DNA of 64,000 bases, taken from Apus apus. Lineage: Eukaryota; Chordata; Aves; Apodiformes; Apodidae. Each line of letters begins with the position of its first letter. Position 1 is the stretch's first letter. Below the pieces are notes generated by a model. It had not been told where the DNA came from, searched no databases, and was given only the letters and a program-made list of their open reading frames with translations. Below, piece after piece: positions 53,064 through 64,000 of the stretch. Location: NCBI RefSeq assembly GCF_020740795.1, contig NC_067282.1, positions 170,344,274-170,408,273 on the forward strand. Reading direction: 5' to 3'. The position numbers and the translations under genes are program-made.

Positions 53064-53489
53064 TTAACAGGTAACAAGTTGTGTGCACTGTTGTTGGGTT
53101 TTTTTGTAGGGCTGTTTCCTCAGTTTCCATTGCTGTAGTTTTCGCAATGAACTTTTTATTTCTTCTGAAGCATAAAATTTGCCATGATGGATGGCAAATG
53201 GCTTGAGATAAAGTAGAAGGGAGAGTATAACATGAAGCTCTAATATTTGCAGCTTAGCCAAGATTTCTCTCATAAGTGATGGAAGGGTTTGCACTGGTGG
53301 CTGTGCTGTGTAGGGGTCTCCTCCCAGCAGCTCCCGCCACACGGTGCTCCAGGGGATCCCCAACAAAGCACATAGAGCTGGAGGGCCAACACAGGCAAAT
53401 CTGGGGACTACCTTGAACTGTAAGCTGAAACATTTTAGAAGATGCCAAATTGTGGAGGAATGGGGGAAGATGTTATCATTGGAAAGCAA
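53064..53489 (-). other. Unrecognised 141-codon open frame, no gene call
   Basis: One of the longest open frames in the interval upstream of HELB. It includes CVGPPALCALLGIPWSTVW, then TLPSLMREILAKLQILELHV and a basic end (LRKLQQWKLRKQPYKK). I do not recognise a family, and it lacks an evident promoter, splice signals or a long 3' context. It may be chance or an old unidentified insertion. Confidence 0.2.
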
Positions 53490-56400
53490 AGGAGGTCCGT
53501 CCTTTCTGAGGAGGCAAAAAGAAAAAGTAGAAAATCAATATAAAACAAAGGAAGGCAGACTTTCTATAGCAGTTTTTCAAGGGAAAGATAACACAACACT
53601 TGAAATCTCCGCTCCTATTAAGCAGCACTCTTCCATCTAATCTTGTTTAAACACCAGCTTCTGGCTAGAGTTTTGATTAGTAATTATAAGCAAGTTTTCT
53701 CTCACCTACAGCTTTCCAGAGATAAAGGCAAAACACTGACTGAATCCACTGGTAAGTCCCACACCTTATGATGCTAGTGACAAATCATGATTTCTCTGTT
53801 ATTGTCTGAGCATTACTCACACAGTGTTCATAATGCCTCCAATAGTAATGACATGTCTATTCTATAGAGCGAGATCTTTTCATCCAACATTTTTGGTTTA
53901 ATAATAAGATGGTCTCAGAAGAGCTTGTTTTAAGATGTAAAACAGAGAAAATCTTTTCTTGTCATGACATGTGGCAAAGATTTTCTAACAAATAAAGGAA
54001 TAATTTTTCACTTTCCAACTCCTTTGTGTATGAGTCTGCTCACATAACAGCTATTCAGAAAATAAAACAAATTTGTCTATATTGATGTGATAGATTTTAA
54101 ATCTTTCAACTCTTCTCACGTATTTACTTCATATATAAGAGAGCTGTTGCCGTGAAGCCTACTTGCTTGATAACATACTTGTATTTTTGGTTTCTATGAA
54201 TAGCAGAGTTTGCTATGTTCTGACTTGTTTTGCTTACGGGTGAGAGTGCTTACAGGAGAGCCCCTGGATTCCGTAACACAATATAGGCAGACACACCACT
54301 TACCTTCAGACTGTGCTTTTATTACTAATGACAGTGCAGTCAGTAATTTCAGAGCCCAGCTAGGATTTCAAGACTATTGACTGGAATAAATCTTTGAATT
54401 TGTCATGTATTGAATCTGATATTGAATTAATGAAAGACAACGCATATGCAAATGTACCAGGTCCTTCTTCCACAACATATTTCACAGCAGAACTCAAATT
54501 TCACGTGTGCATTTTGAACTATGGCAACATGTCCCACTAAGTTTGAAATAATAAGGTGATTATGAAAAAAAAATTTCCAGAGGTTGCAAGACCAGCCATA
54601 GTGGATTCAGGATGTTTACCCTCCAACATAATACTGGTCAGGAACAGAACAAGGTTTTTCTTCTTTCCTGGTGACTATGCTTCCTTTTAAAATTATTTCC
54701 ATTAAGACCTTGATATGATGATAAATTGCTTGTATTGCTCCTCTACCTCTTAATGAACCACAGTTTCATCTAGTTGCCACGGTAGTAAAGGTTAGAGCTG
54801 AGACTTCAGACCTCCACAACAGACCTGATGTTATCATGGCCCATTTGTTTCTCCTGCTCTGTCAGTCTCCACCCAGGTGAAACCAAACCCTCAGCTGGCA
54901 GAGCACTCACCCTCTCCTGTGCAAAGTCAGGCAGTTTAGTTTAGCAGCTTTCAGCAGCAATTTAAGCTAAATGACCTGTTTTTCCAGTGACACAGATGAA
55001 GTGCATTTGTGCTAAACATGAGGAGGCAAACAGAACAGTTGGAGGTGATACCCTTGTAAGTTCTTTCACCTGAAAGAGACTCTCTGATCAGTTACCTGCG
55101 CTCAGGGCATTTTGGTTCTTTTCCTGACTTGTCACGGTGTTTAGGGGACAAATCTAGATTCATTTGAAACAGCTCTGAGAGCAGCAGTTTAAAAACATTT
55201 ATTGAATATGCCATATTTATACCTTCTGTTATGCAAGCATTATTTTCCTTCATTCTGGTATCAGAGTTGTGAACTACCTTCAGAGAATGAAATAACACCT
55301 CAAGGTAAATCACGCAGCTTCTTATTAATGCTGCTCTATCAGAGCATCCAAATCAGCACTAAGCAATCTAGCAAGTGGAGGAAATGGTGAGTCATTATTA
55401 AATTTATGAGAAGCTGGTTCATAAATCCTGTGTAATCACTTTTTCTGAGCTGACTTGGGAAATTCCTTTAAAGCTGCCTCGTTCTATTTGGCACCCACAG
55501 TAGCTCAGTGTGATAGAAAAGATTTACCTTTCCCCAGGCAACTTCCCAGAGCCCTGGCTTTTCAGCTGACAGTAAGGAAAGAACTTGCAGCACTGCGTTT
55601 CAAATTAGAGTGAGATTTAGAATCTTCGAAGGCACCTGAATTTAAGCACAGATTAGGCACATAAAACCAAAATTACAACTCAAACCCCCTCTGTAATTGC
55701 CTCACTCTGGAATTATTGAAACACCCTGGGTACCTAGCTTATCTACCTTAAAGCTTCCCATGTCTCTACACATGGACCTGATCTGAGCAGCCCAAAGTCC
55801 AATCAGGATCCAGAGCTGGTGTGTTTTTCTTCCTAACATCCCCATGAAGCCTGCTTCAGCAGCCTTCCTAGATACATAATCCTCTAGTAAAATTAAAGAT
55901 ACATAAGTGGGAAGTAAAAGAAAAGGAGAAGGTCAAAGCCTGATAATGCAGGCTGGTCCAAGGAAGTGAGGTCTTGGGGTCTCAGTGGGTATCTCTAATG
56001 GCTTTTTCATGCCAGATCAGCTCCTCAAGCCTCCCTCCTGAGCCATAGGTTCCAAGCTGATATGTGTGTCCATCTCCAAAGATGAGCAGGGTTTTGGACC
56101 ACGTGTGGCCCTGGAAGTACCCTGCTGGGTGCTCCTCACTGGCCTTCTCCTCAGACTCTTGGCCTCAGGCATAGCTGAGCTGTGATTCCTGGCTACAGCA
56201 CCTGTCTCAAAACAAAGACAGGGCTCTGGGGTTGGTTTCAGTGCCCAAAATATGGGGTATTGGAGCATAGCTCCAGCTTGAGCTCTCAGCAGTCTGGTCT
56301 CTGGAGCGGGAGAGGGGTCTGGATCTCATAGAGCCTCACATCCATGACTGAGTTTCTCCTGAGCCTAAGCCAATGTCTGGAAAGCCAGAAACTGTAGAAA

Positions 56401-59400
56401 TATGCCAAGAGGACTCTTCAAAGCTGTCTAAAGCAATTATTTAATGTAGTATTTTTAAATATTAATATGTGTTTCTCATCTTAGAATTGCTGAATGAGAA
56501 CTACAATTTTTAAATTCCCATAGCTTTGAAATATTTCCCAGGTACCTTGTTAATTTGGGGGGTGGACATTTTTTATAACCATCCCTCATTTTCCTCCTAA
56601 GACCCTTAACTAATCAACAGACCTAGCAGGGTATGCTCCTGAACTGCACTGTACTTGTCTTTATACATCGGTGACTACCGGCATAGAATCAAAAAGCCTA
56701 ACTGAGATTAAATATTAATATAAAATAGAGAACAGCATAAACAACAGAAGCCTAAGTGTGCTGGAATGGCTGTTACCTAACCTGCACTAGTTTTTCATTA
56801 GTGTACTGTAAAAAACATGGTATCACTTACTCATCTGTAGCAGTGGCAGGTTCCTGCTTGCCTGCCTTCACCGTATCTGTGTGTTCCTCTTTTACTTCAT
56901 TCTTATCCTTTACAGATTCCTGCTTGTCACTGAGTTTATAGATAAGGTTTTTCCTCTCTCTTTGATTTAAAATAGTGGTTGTAAGAGCTTGGCAGCTGCG
57001 AGGGTTGTTCTTTCACTTAAGCCATCAGACTAAATTTGTTATATTATTAAATGAGCAACAGTTTTCTTCAAAATGCTTTCCTGAGATGTCTGCTAGCTCA
57101 GAGACAATTTATCCCAAAATGTACAGGGGTTGTGAAGGTGAACAAAGCTCACAGTTGCTCAGTTCTCTGTAAGGACAGCAGATCTCTGCTTGAAGCATGA
57201 TGACCACCTAAACCATACATTTAATGCAGTGCAATTTTTATTTTAGGGTGATTGTTATATATTTCATGATCTTCTGCTGCAACATTTTTAGAGAAGAAAG
57301 TCTGGTTTGTTATTTTCTTCCAATAGAATTTATTACCTGAGTTTTTTCTTGTTTTCATTGATATAACTAAGTAATGACTAGCAATTGATGCCCAAGAAGA
57401 AAGTTACTACAATATAATTTAAAAAAAAAAACACAGGCAGAAAGCAATTTAGGAAAAAAATATCAAAAAATAGCCCTGAATTTTTGTGGCTTGTTTGTTT
57501 CTTTTTTCCTTGGTTAATGGAATAAAATGAAATCTTATTTTTCTTCTTATTAATTTTCCTCCTGGTTTGGGTTTCTTTTGAAGTATATTGATTTTATTTT
57601 TCAGCATTTTTATTTCTTTCCTTTGCAGGAACTCTAAGAGAGTGCATATCCCTCAAAACAACTGGCATGACACAACACTAGCAGTGTGCAAGCATAGACT
57701 ATTAGGACCCTAAATAACTTCCACGTTGTGTTTCATCACCTGAATTTTCATGCTGCAAATGTAAATGCCATGTTCAATTTTATTTTCTGCTTCTGTAATG
57801 TAAGTATGAATATTGCCGTTCTCTAGAAACCCAAAAATATCTGGCAAGACCAACACTGCTCCTGGGCTTGACAGTGATGACAGTGTTTCAACTTCCATTA
57901 AACAAATGGGAAAAGACTTAAAAAATTAAACACAAAGTTGAATATTTCATAGTGACTTGGCTAAATGGGACTGGTCTGCCTCTTCCAGAGAGCTCTACAG
58001 AAATTGACCCTTCATTTCATGTCAGGTGGAAACCTGCCATGTCCAGGGTGTTCGTCTGCAGGTATACAGGGAATCCCACACTTCAGTGCTTTTCAGGGAA
58101 GGCTTTTCTGAGCTGCCTGAGCCAGCAGAGTGCAGCCCCAAAGATCTGAAATCCAGACCTCAGACAGGACTGGCATAATGAAAAGACTGGAGAAGCACTG
58201 CTGCTCCTCAGCACATGGCCTGGCTCTTTTTGCAAGTGCAAGATCTTCAGATATCCTCCCCTCCACTCCCCAGACCTTGAGAAGCTGAGATGGATCTTAC
58301 CTGTGCCTGGGTTTAGGTACAAGCTGAGAAAATTAACAAATACTGACTGTTTCTCTTTTCCATTTTAACCATTAAAAACAACATTTCCCACAGTTTTCAG
58401 ATGCCATTTGTTAATATCTTCCCACCATTAGGGGACATTAACTATCTGATTCCCAGATGTAATGAGTTCCTGTGGTACTTTGGGGTGCCTGCAAGGTGGA
58501 GGGATGGCTGTGGATTGCAGGTCTGCAGGGCCTGGCAGCATGTGATGTGCTTTGCTTAGCACTGGGCAAGACAAATAATGGCAACGAGAAGAGTCGGAGC
58601 TGTAGGTGCACCTGTACAGTCAGTCTGCCAAATGGAGCATGTGTCAGTGGCTGGTGAGACCTGGAAACAGAGATGATGCTTATTCAAGCCAAGGGGAGCC
58701 CAGTGAGGAATAAGGTGATGTTATTCAGCCCGTGATCCTTCCTGGGCTGCCCCACAGTGCTGAGGACACTGGATGAACTGAGACATCTCTGCTTTTTTAG
58801 CCATAGTAAAGCAGTTGCTGGAGCTTATATCCCATTTTACTATCCCTGTGGACAGCACAAGCTCCATCACAAAATAAATAGCCCAGCAAAGATCCTCCGG
58901 AAGGTTAAGTGTTAAAAGTATTTTGAGGATGTTAACATTTTCTCTGTGCACTTTCATATGTATGCAAGATTGTACTCGATCTGATCACCTAAAAAAGGGC
59001 TTATTGCTAAAATATTCTACATAATAGTCAATGAAATTTTATAAAATGCAGCACATAAAAAGCTGTAGAATGTCTTGAATGATACAAAGCCATGAAGTGC
59101 ATCTCATAAATACTCTGAAACCTGTATCTTGAAGCAGAGGATAGATCAAACACTGCAGCAAATGAATTTGGATGACACCTGGCTTTCACAGTGATGGGTT
59201 TATTATTGGAATCTGCTGTGCTGGTAGAGATGTGAGGAGGGAGGGAAAGCAGGGGGAAGGGCAGTATGGATTGCCATCTTGTGTGATGAGCAAGCTCCAG
59301 CCAGGGAATATTTGTATACACACAGGAACAGTGTTACTAGAAACAATTCCTCTCCAACCCTCCCAGCACAATCACCATTCTGGGCAAGGAGCAAAGCCAT

Positions 59401-62400
59401 AGAAATCCCTCTTGACTACACAAAGCTAAATAGCCATCAGCTCCCTGGAGTGTGGCAAACACTGTGTCTGCCTTCCTTCCAGTCTCTTGATAATACATAC
59501 ACGTTTGTCTTGTCCCGTGTGAGATGACACAAGAAAGAAATTGGCTCCAGCTCATTCCCTGGTGAAGGTTGGGTGGATGTTAGTCAATATGTACATGGAG
59601 GAGTTTTGTTAGAGGGAAAGGTTGTCTGGTAATTTCTTCCTGCTCCCAGCTTAGTATGACAAAAAATATCATTGGCGCTTGGGACAGAAAAAGTCTTTTG
59701 GTGAATTTTCCTGTATTTTGTCAGTGGTTGGCAGGAGGTATTGTAATTATTAGGTGGCCTTTGAAGTCTAAAGGACTAATGCTGACCTGCAGGGTGCTTC
59801 GCTTTCACTGTAGTGATGAGCCAATTGCTTTCAAGTTTCAGGAAACTATTATTGATGCAATCAAAGTGGACTTAAAAAAAAAAAAATTAAAAGCCCACAA
59901 TGCTTTCTAAGTTGCCTTTTTTTGCCAATTATAAATTTTGTTGGCAAGGGATTGGTATGAAGTTAATACATGCAGGTTACTGTATGAGACCTCATCTAGC
60001 ATAACATTTTGACTAAGCAGCTGAATAGATGCTGACATCATGCATTAAATGGACTGGTGGATCTCAGGATGAAAACTGAGAACCTTTGTTAAATAGGCCT
60101 ATTCCTAAGGAAACCAGTGATTAAAAGTATAGGTAGTAAAAATGGACACTTGTCTAAAAGTTGTGTGTTATGTCAATAGCAGTTGGATTTTAAGTAAAGG
60201 ATTTAGGGGAAATCCTAAATCTTGCATTATGAAGAAGAGAAGACAAGATAAGAGAGTGGTTTCATGTGGCCTTCAGAACTATTAAACTTACTGCTACACT
60301 GCATAGAGAGCCTGGCCAATATCCAGGCTCACTGAAATCAGTGCAAACCTTGTATTAATTTCAGTGGTTCAGGGATTGATGTCTAACATCTGCTTTATAA
60401 TATTTATGTTGTAAACTCTCTGAGACACTGGGCTTTGAGAGTCTTCATTCATAGTGTGTTGAGTACAATGGGGTCCTGCAAAAGAGTTAGTATTGCCCTT
60501 GTGTTCACTTGGCTTTTCCAGCTAGTGAAAGCTTCATCAAGATAAGATTCTTTTAGCTTGGTGCTACTCCATTATAAATTAGGATTCACATCCTGAAATT
60601 GTATGTCTGTCAAAGCTATTTATTAAATGACATATTTTTGGCATAGGATACTCCTTTTGTTTCTTGTCCATTTCTATTCAAAACCATAACCCAATGTTAC
60701 AGGGCAGCTTTAATTGCACCTGTATGATGTGATGTGTTGTGCTTTCAACTGTGCTTTTACGTTGCCACTTTCCCAGTTTGGACAGTTTGTATTTTTCCCC
60801 TAAATTTTTTTGTAGATGTCATATAGTTGCTGTCCTCTCTTTTATGATTTGTGTTAGCATACAGTTATACTAATTTTCTCCTATTTTGTTTTTTCCTTAT
60901 GTCTTTCCTTTCAGTGTATCCTCTCCTGCCTTTTTTAAAACCTTGATTTGCAAAGAATGTATGTGCCATCTCACTGAAATCAGTGAAGTTCTGAACTGGT
61001 TGCACCTTCTCATCACAGGCTCCAGAACACAGCTTGTCTTGACTTTTGATTGACTCATTTATTTTTCTGTGCTGCATTTCTGTGACTTCACTGTTTCCCT
61101 GGATGTGTATAAAAATTAAGTATAACTATTGACATAGAAAAAGAAAAAAAGTGTATGCATATGTATGTGTACTAATTACCACTGCATCTGAATAATTTGT
61201 AAAATGCAGACTATGAACCTATGTCTTTCTGGAGATGGGTTTATTATAGTCTGTGTTTCCATCCCCAGGGAAAAGGGGATGGCAAACAAGAGCCTATCAA
61301 AGCACTTGGCCATTCTACCACCTCTGTCACAAGTCAGTCACGCATGAGATGTCAAGCTGTCAGAGTTTTGTGACATTGGCACACACTTAAAACATGTTTG
61401 AAATATCAAGCTTTTGAGAAGTATTGCTGAAGTTGGAGAGAGTAATTCCATAGCTGAAACTCTGTACATGGTTTCTTGGGTTACAATGGCCTGAAGGTGC
61501 ATTTGCATTGTAGCTATTTTTTTAAACATATGCTGGTCATACATGAGACTCCTGGCAGTTCCTTCAGCATCTCAAAGGCCTGTGCCCATTGCAGCACACA
61601 GCATGAATTTGCTCTGATTTTTTTTGATTGAAGTTCCCAACTCTGCACCCCACCAGCAGAGCCCTGCAAGCAGAGCAGCCAGAATTTGATTGCTGGGACA
61701 TGAGAACCTGATCCGGACAGATTTCTGTGACACTACAAGCACCTGAAGCCTGTCTACAGCTGTGTTTGCTCCATTTCAAGTAGCAACGCTGTTTCCACAT
61801 TGCTAAAATAGCTTTAAAACTTCCAGCTGCAGAGAAGGCCTGAGACATTAGGATTCCTCACCCATCTTCACTATCACATGTCTCAAGGAAACAACCTTTG
61901 CCTGAGGCTCCTACATCCATTTGTGATTCTATAGTCATCCCACAGGAAAAAAAAAAAAAACAACAAACAACAACCTGCCACAACCCAATTTGAGTCACTG
62001 TATACACTCCAGATTAATGCAAGTATTTCTTCTTTCTATTTTCCACTGAGTTTAGCATTCGTTTTGGGAGTTAAGTACTTTCCTCACTCCCAAGATCCCC
62101 AAGCCTGTGTAGACTGGCTCATATTTTACAGTGACTTAATTGATGCTTTGTAGAAATTTTCCTTCAAACTACACAAGAACAAGATACAGTTTATGGGAGC
62201 GTAAACCACCTTGCAACAGGCTCAAATTAGATAAAAGTGCCAATTCACATGTAATGAATGCATGCAATTCTGGAAGCTTTGCAATTCTTTCTTCTAAAAG
62301 TCATGAGAGCTTGAAACAGCAGACAATCAATTTATGCAAAATATCTGTTAGGATGTCCAGGGAAATCTCAAAATATAAATATAAATAAAACCAGCAATTA

Positions 62401-62589
62401 TACAGTAAGATAAACCCTGTGCTGAAGTCAACTCACAATTTTAAATACTGTGCCTTGTAATAACAAAACATTTAGAAATACAGGTAAGTCAGGTATTTAA
62501 TAGACCAGCGATTGTATTGTAATTGGGTGTGCATTTATGAAATGACATAAAATTGTCTCCAGTGAATAACTAATTTTTAAAAGGCTATT

Positions 62590-62640
62590 TATGTGTATAT
62601 TACATATAAATATACATATATGGATATTACATATAAATTA
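62590..62640. repeat. AT-rich direct repeat
   Basis: TATATTACATATAAAT occurs twice about 30 bases apart, with ATACATATA between the copies. Low-complexity sequence. Confidence 0.6.
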
Positions 62641-62766
62641 CTCTGAAGTTCTTAAAAGACTGTTATTATGGGAGGACACATTACTGTAAGGTTCTTCTAC
62701 CTTTCATTGCATTCTTTCCAGTATTGAAACAACTGGAGCTATATGTATTTCATGTGCAATGAAAAA

Positions 62767-63608
62767 TCACAGAATCACAGAATGTCCCTGGCTGGAAGAG
62801 ACCTCCAAGATCATCCAGTCCAGCCCTAGCCCTAACACTGCAAGCTCACCACTAAGCCATGTCCCTAAGCACCAGGTCCACATGCTGTTTAAATGCATCC
62901 AGAGATGGTGACTCCACCACTTCCCTGGGCAATCTATTCCAGTGCCTGACAACCCTTTCAGTGAAGAAAGGCTTCCTAATTATCTAACCTAAACCTTCCC
63001 TGGTGCAGCTTGCATCCACTCCCTCTGGTTCTATCACAGTTCACCAGGGAGAAGAGGCTGTCCCCCTCATCCTTCCAGCCTCCTTTCAGGTAGTTGTAAA
63101 GAGCAATGAGGTCTCCCCTCAGCCTCCTCTTCTCCAGACTAAACAACCCCAGCTCCCTCAGCTGCTTCTCAGAGGCCTTCCACTCCAGGCCCTTCACAAG
63201 CCTCGTTGCCCTTTTCTGGACACACTCCAGCACTTCTGTGACTTTCTTATAGTGAGGAGCCCAGAACTGAACACAATAATCAAGGTGTGGCCTCACCAGC
63301 ACTGAATACAGGGGGATGATCACCTCCCTGTTCCTGCTGGCCACAGTGTTCCTAATACAAGCCGGGTGGCATTGGCCTTCTTAGCCACCTGCACGCACTG
63401 CTGACTCATATCTAGTCTACTGTCCATCAATAACCCCAGGTCCTTTTCCAACCTGCAGCTTTCCAACCGCACATCACCAAGTCTGCAGCTTACCATGGGG
63501 TTGTTACGACCCAAGTGCAGGACCCGGCACTTGGCCTTGTTGTACCCCATACACCTAACCCCGGCCCACTGACCTAACCTGTCTAAATCACCTACCCTCT
63601 TGCACAAG
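62767..63608 (-). mobile_element. CR1 LINE, about 840-bp 3' portion with reverse-transcriptase ORF remnant
   Basis: The 3' end is at 62767 (ATCACAGAATCACAGAATGT on the + strand). On the - strand it encodes the end of CR1 ORF2: [30 protein letters not shown], then [20 protein letters not shown]. The upstream piece [16 protein letters not shown], then AKKANAT, is in a different frame, so there is at least one frameshift. 5' truncated and non-functional. Confidence 0.95.
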
Positions 63609-63907
63609 GAAAATATTTACTATACACCACCACTGCTGGTTCAAGTGAGGAGGCTCTGGAGAAAGTGTCGGGGTGCTACAGGAGGATGGGCTCAGCAGAC
63701 AGCTCTGGAGTTAGAAACCTGCTCTGCTCTGCACCAAGGTTCAGCAGCACTGGTCCTAGAGACCCATCTGGTTTTGTGGCTGTGCTCAGCCGTGCCACAG
63801 CTTGAGCAGCCCTGCTGATGCCTGTGGGACCTCTCACAGGTCAGACCCTGGCTGATCTGAGCAACAGGGACTCAAGTAGGATCTGCTCAGGTATGACATT
63901 CTGGGAA
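63609..63907. other. Spacer between two oppositely oriented CR1 copies
   Basis: About 300 bases of moderately GC-rich sequence. No gene or repeat family was recognised. Confidence 0.6.
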
Positions 63908-64000
63908 TGTTTAGTTCGAGGAAGAGGAGGCTGAGGGGAGACCTCATCAGTCTCTACAGCTACCTGAAAGGACATTGTAGAGAGGTTGGTGCTGGTCACT
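63908..64000 (+). mobile_element. CR1 LINE fragment, cut by window end
   Basis: GAGGAAGAGGAGGCTGAGGG, then GACCTCATCAGTCTCTACAG and CTACCTGAAAGGACATTGTA, match the CR1 ORF2 end on the + strand. The copy continues beyond the window. Confidence 0.88.

Larger units (their letters stand above)
46381..62766. other. Gene-poor interval upstream of HELB
   Basis: 16.4 kb of AT-rich sequence in which I find no supported exon. I looked for IRAK3-like kinase or C-terminal segments on the - strand, since human IRAK3 lies on this side of HELB, and saw none. It holds a compound trinucleotide microsatellite (48064-48128), a degenerate 21-base tandem repeat (49298-49359), an unrecognised 141-codon - strand open frame (53064-53489) and AT-rich repeats near 62590-62640. 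Confidence 0.7.

Noticed and set aside
62976..63344. 122-codon - strand frame as a host gene
   Set aside because: The sequence is the end of CR1 ORF2 ([18 protein letters not shown]), a LINE remnant.

Overview
The window looks like a bird nuclear genome. It carries several CR1 LINE fragments whose 3' ends finish in the avian-style ATTCTATGAT-type octamer. Genes are split into short exons with GT-AG introns. Two genes recognisable by protein similarity, GRIP1 and HELB, lie tail to tail, as they do on human 12q14.3. There are no bacterial-type operons, CRISPR arrays, rRNAs or tRNAs.

Region 1 (1-~30,860, + strand) is the 3' half of GRIP1, the multi-PDZ glutamate-receptor-interacting scaffold. 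Eleven exons can be joined in phase, from the middle of PDZ5 to the stop codon. They encode 538 residues: the rest of PDZ5, PDZ6, the long PDZ6-PDZ7 linker, PDZ7 and the conserved C-terminus ending DPTNTL. A twelfth, phase-preserving 201-bp open segment with good splice sites (16,097-16,297) sits in the linker and is a candidate cassette exon. A 45-bp microexon (18,917-18,961) is also in the linker. The 3' UTR carries a C28 run and ends at AATAAA near 30,840.

Region 2 (31,689-45,960, - strand) is a complete HELB, the superfamily 1B DNA helicase B. Twelve exons join in phase to 998 codons plus a stop. The Walker A, DEG-type Walker B, GDxRQLP, TFQGSE and TAVTRGR helicase motifs are all intact, as is an acidic segment matching the mammalian RPA-binding motif. 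Exon 1 lies in a strong CpG island (about 45,520-46,120).

Region 3 (about 46,300-64,000) is gene-poor upstream sequence. I see no supported coding exon there, although human synteny would place IRAK3 on this side. It holds microsatellites, a short degenerate tandem repeat, a large - strand CR1 (62,767-63,608) and the start of a + strand CR1 at the right edge.

GRIP1 organises AMPA receptors and their transport at synapses and dendrites. HELB acts on replication stress and DNA-end resection in the nucleus. They share only location, with convergent 3' ends roughly 0.8-0.9 kb apart (last coding exon to poly(A) site) and possibly overlapping 3' UTRs. I did not find a convincing undescribed system. 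The best lead is the candidate GRIP1 linker exon.
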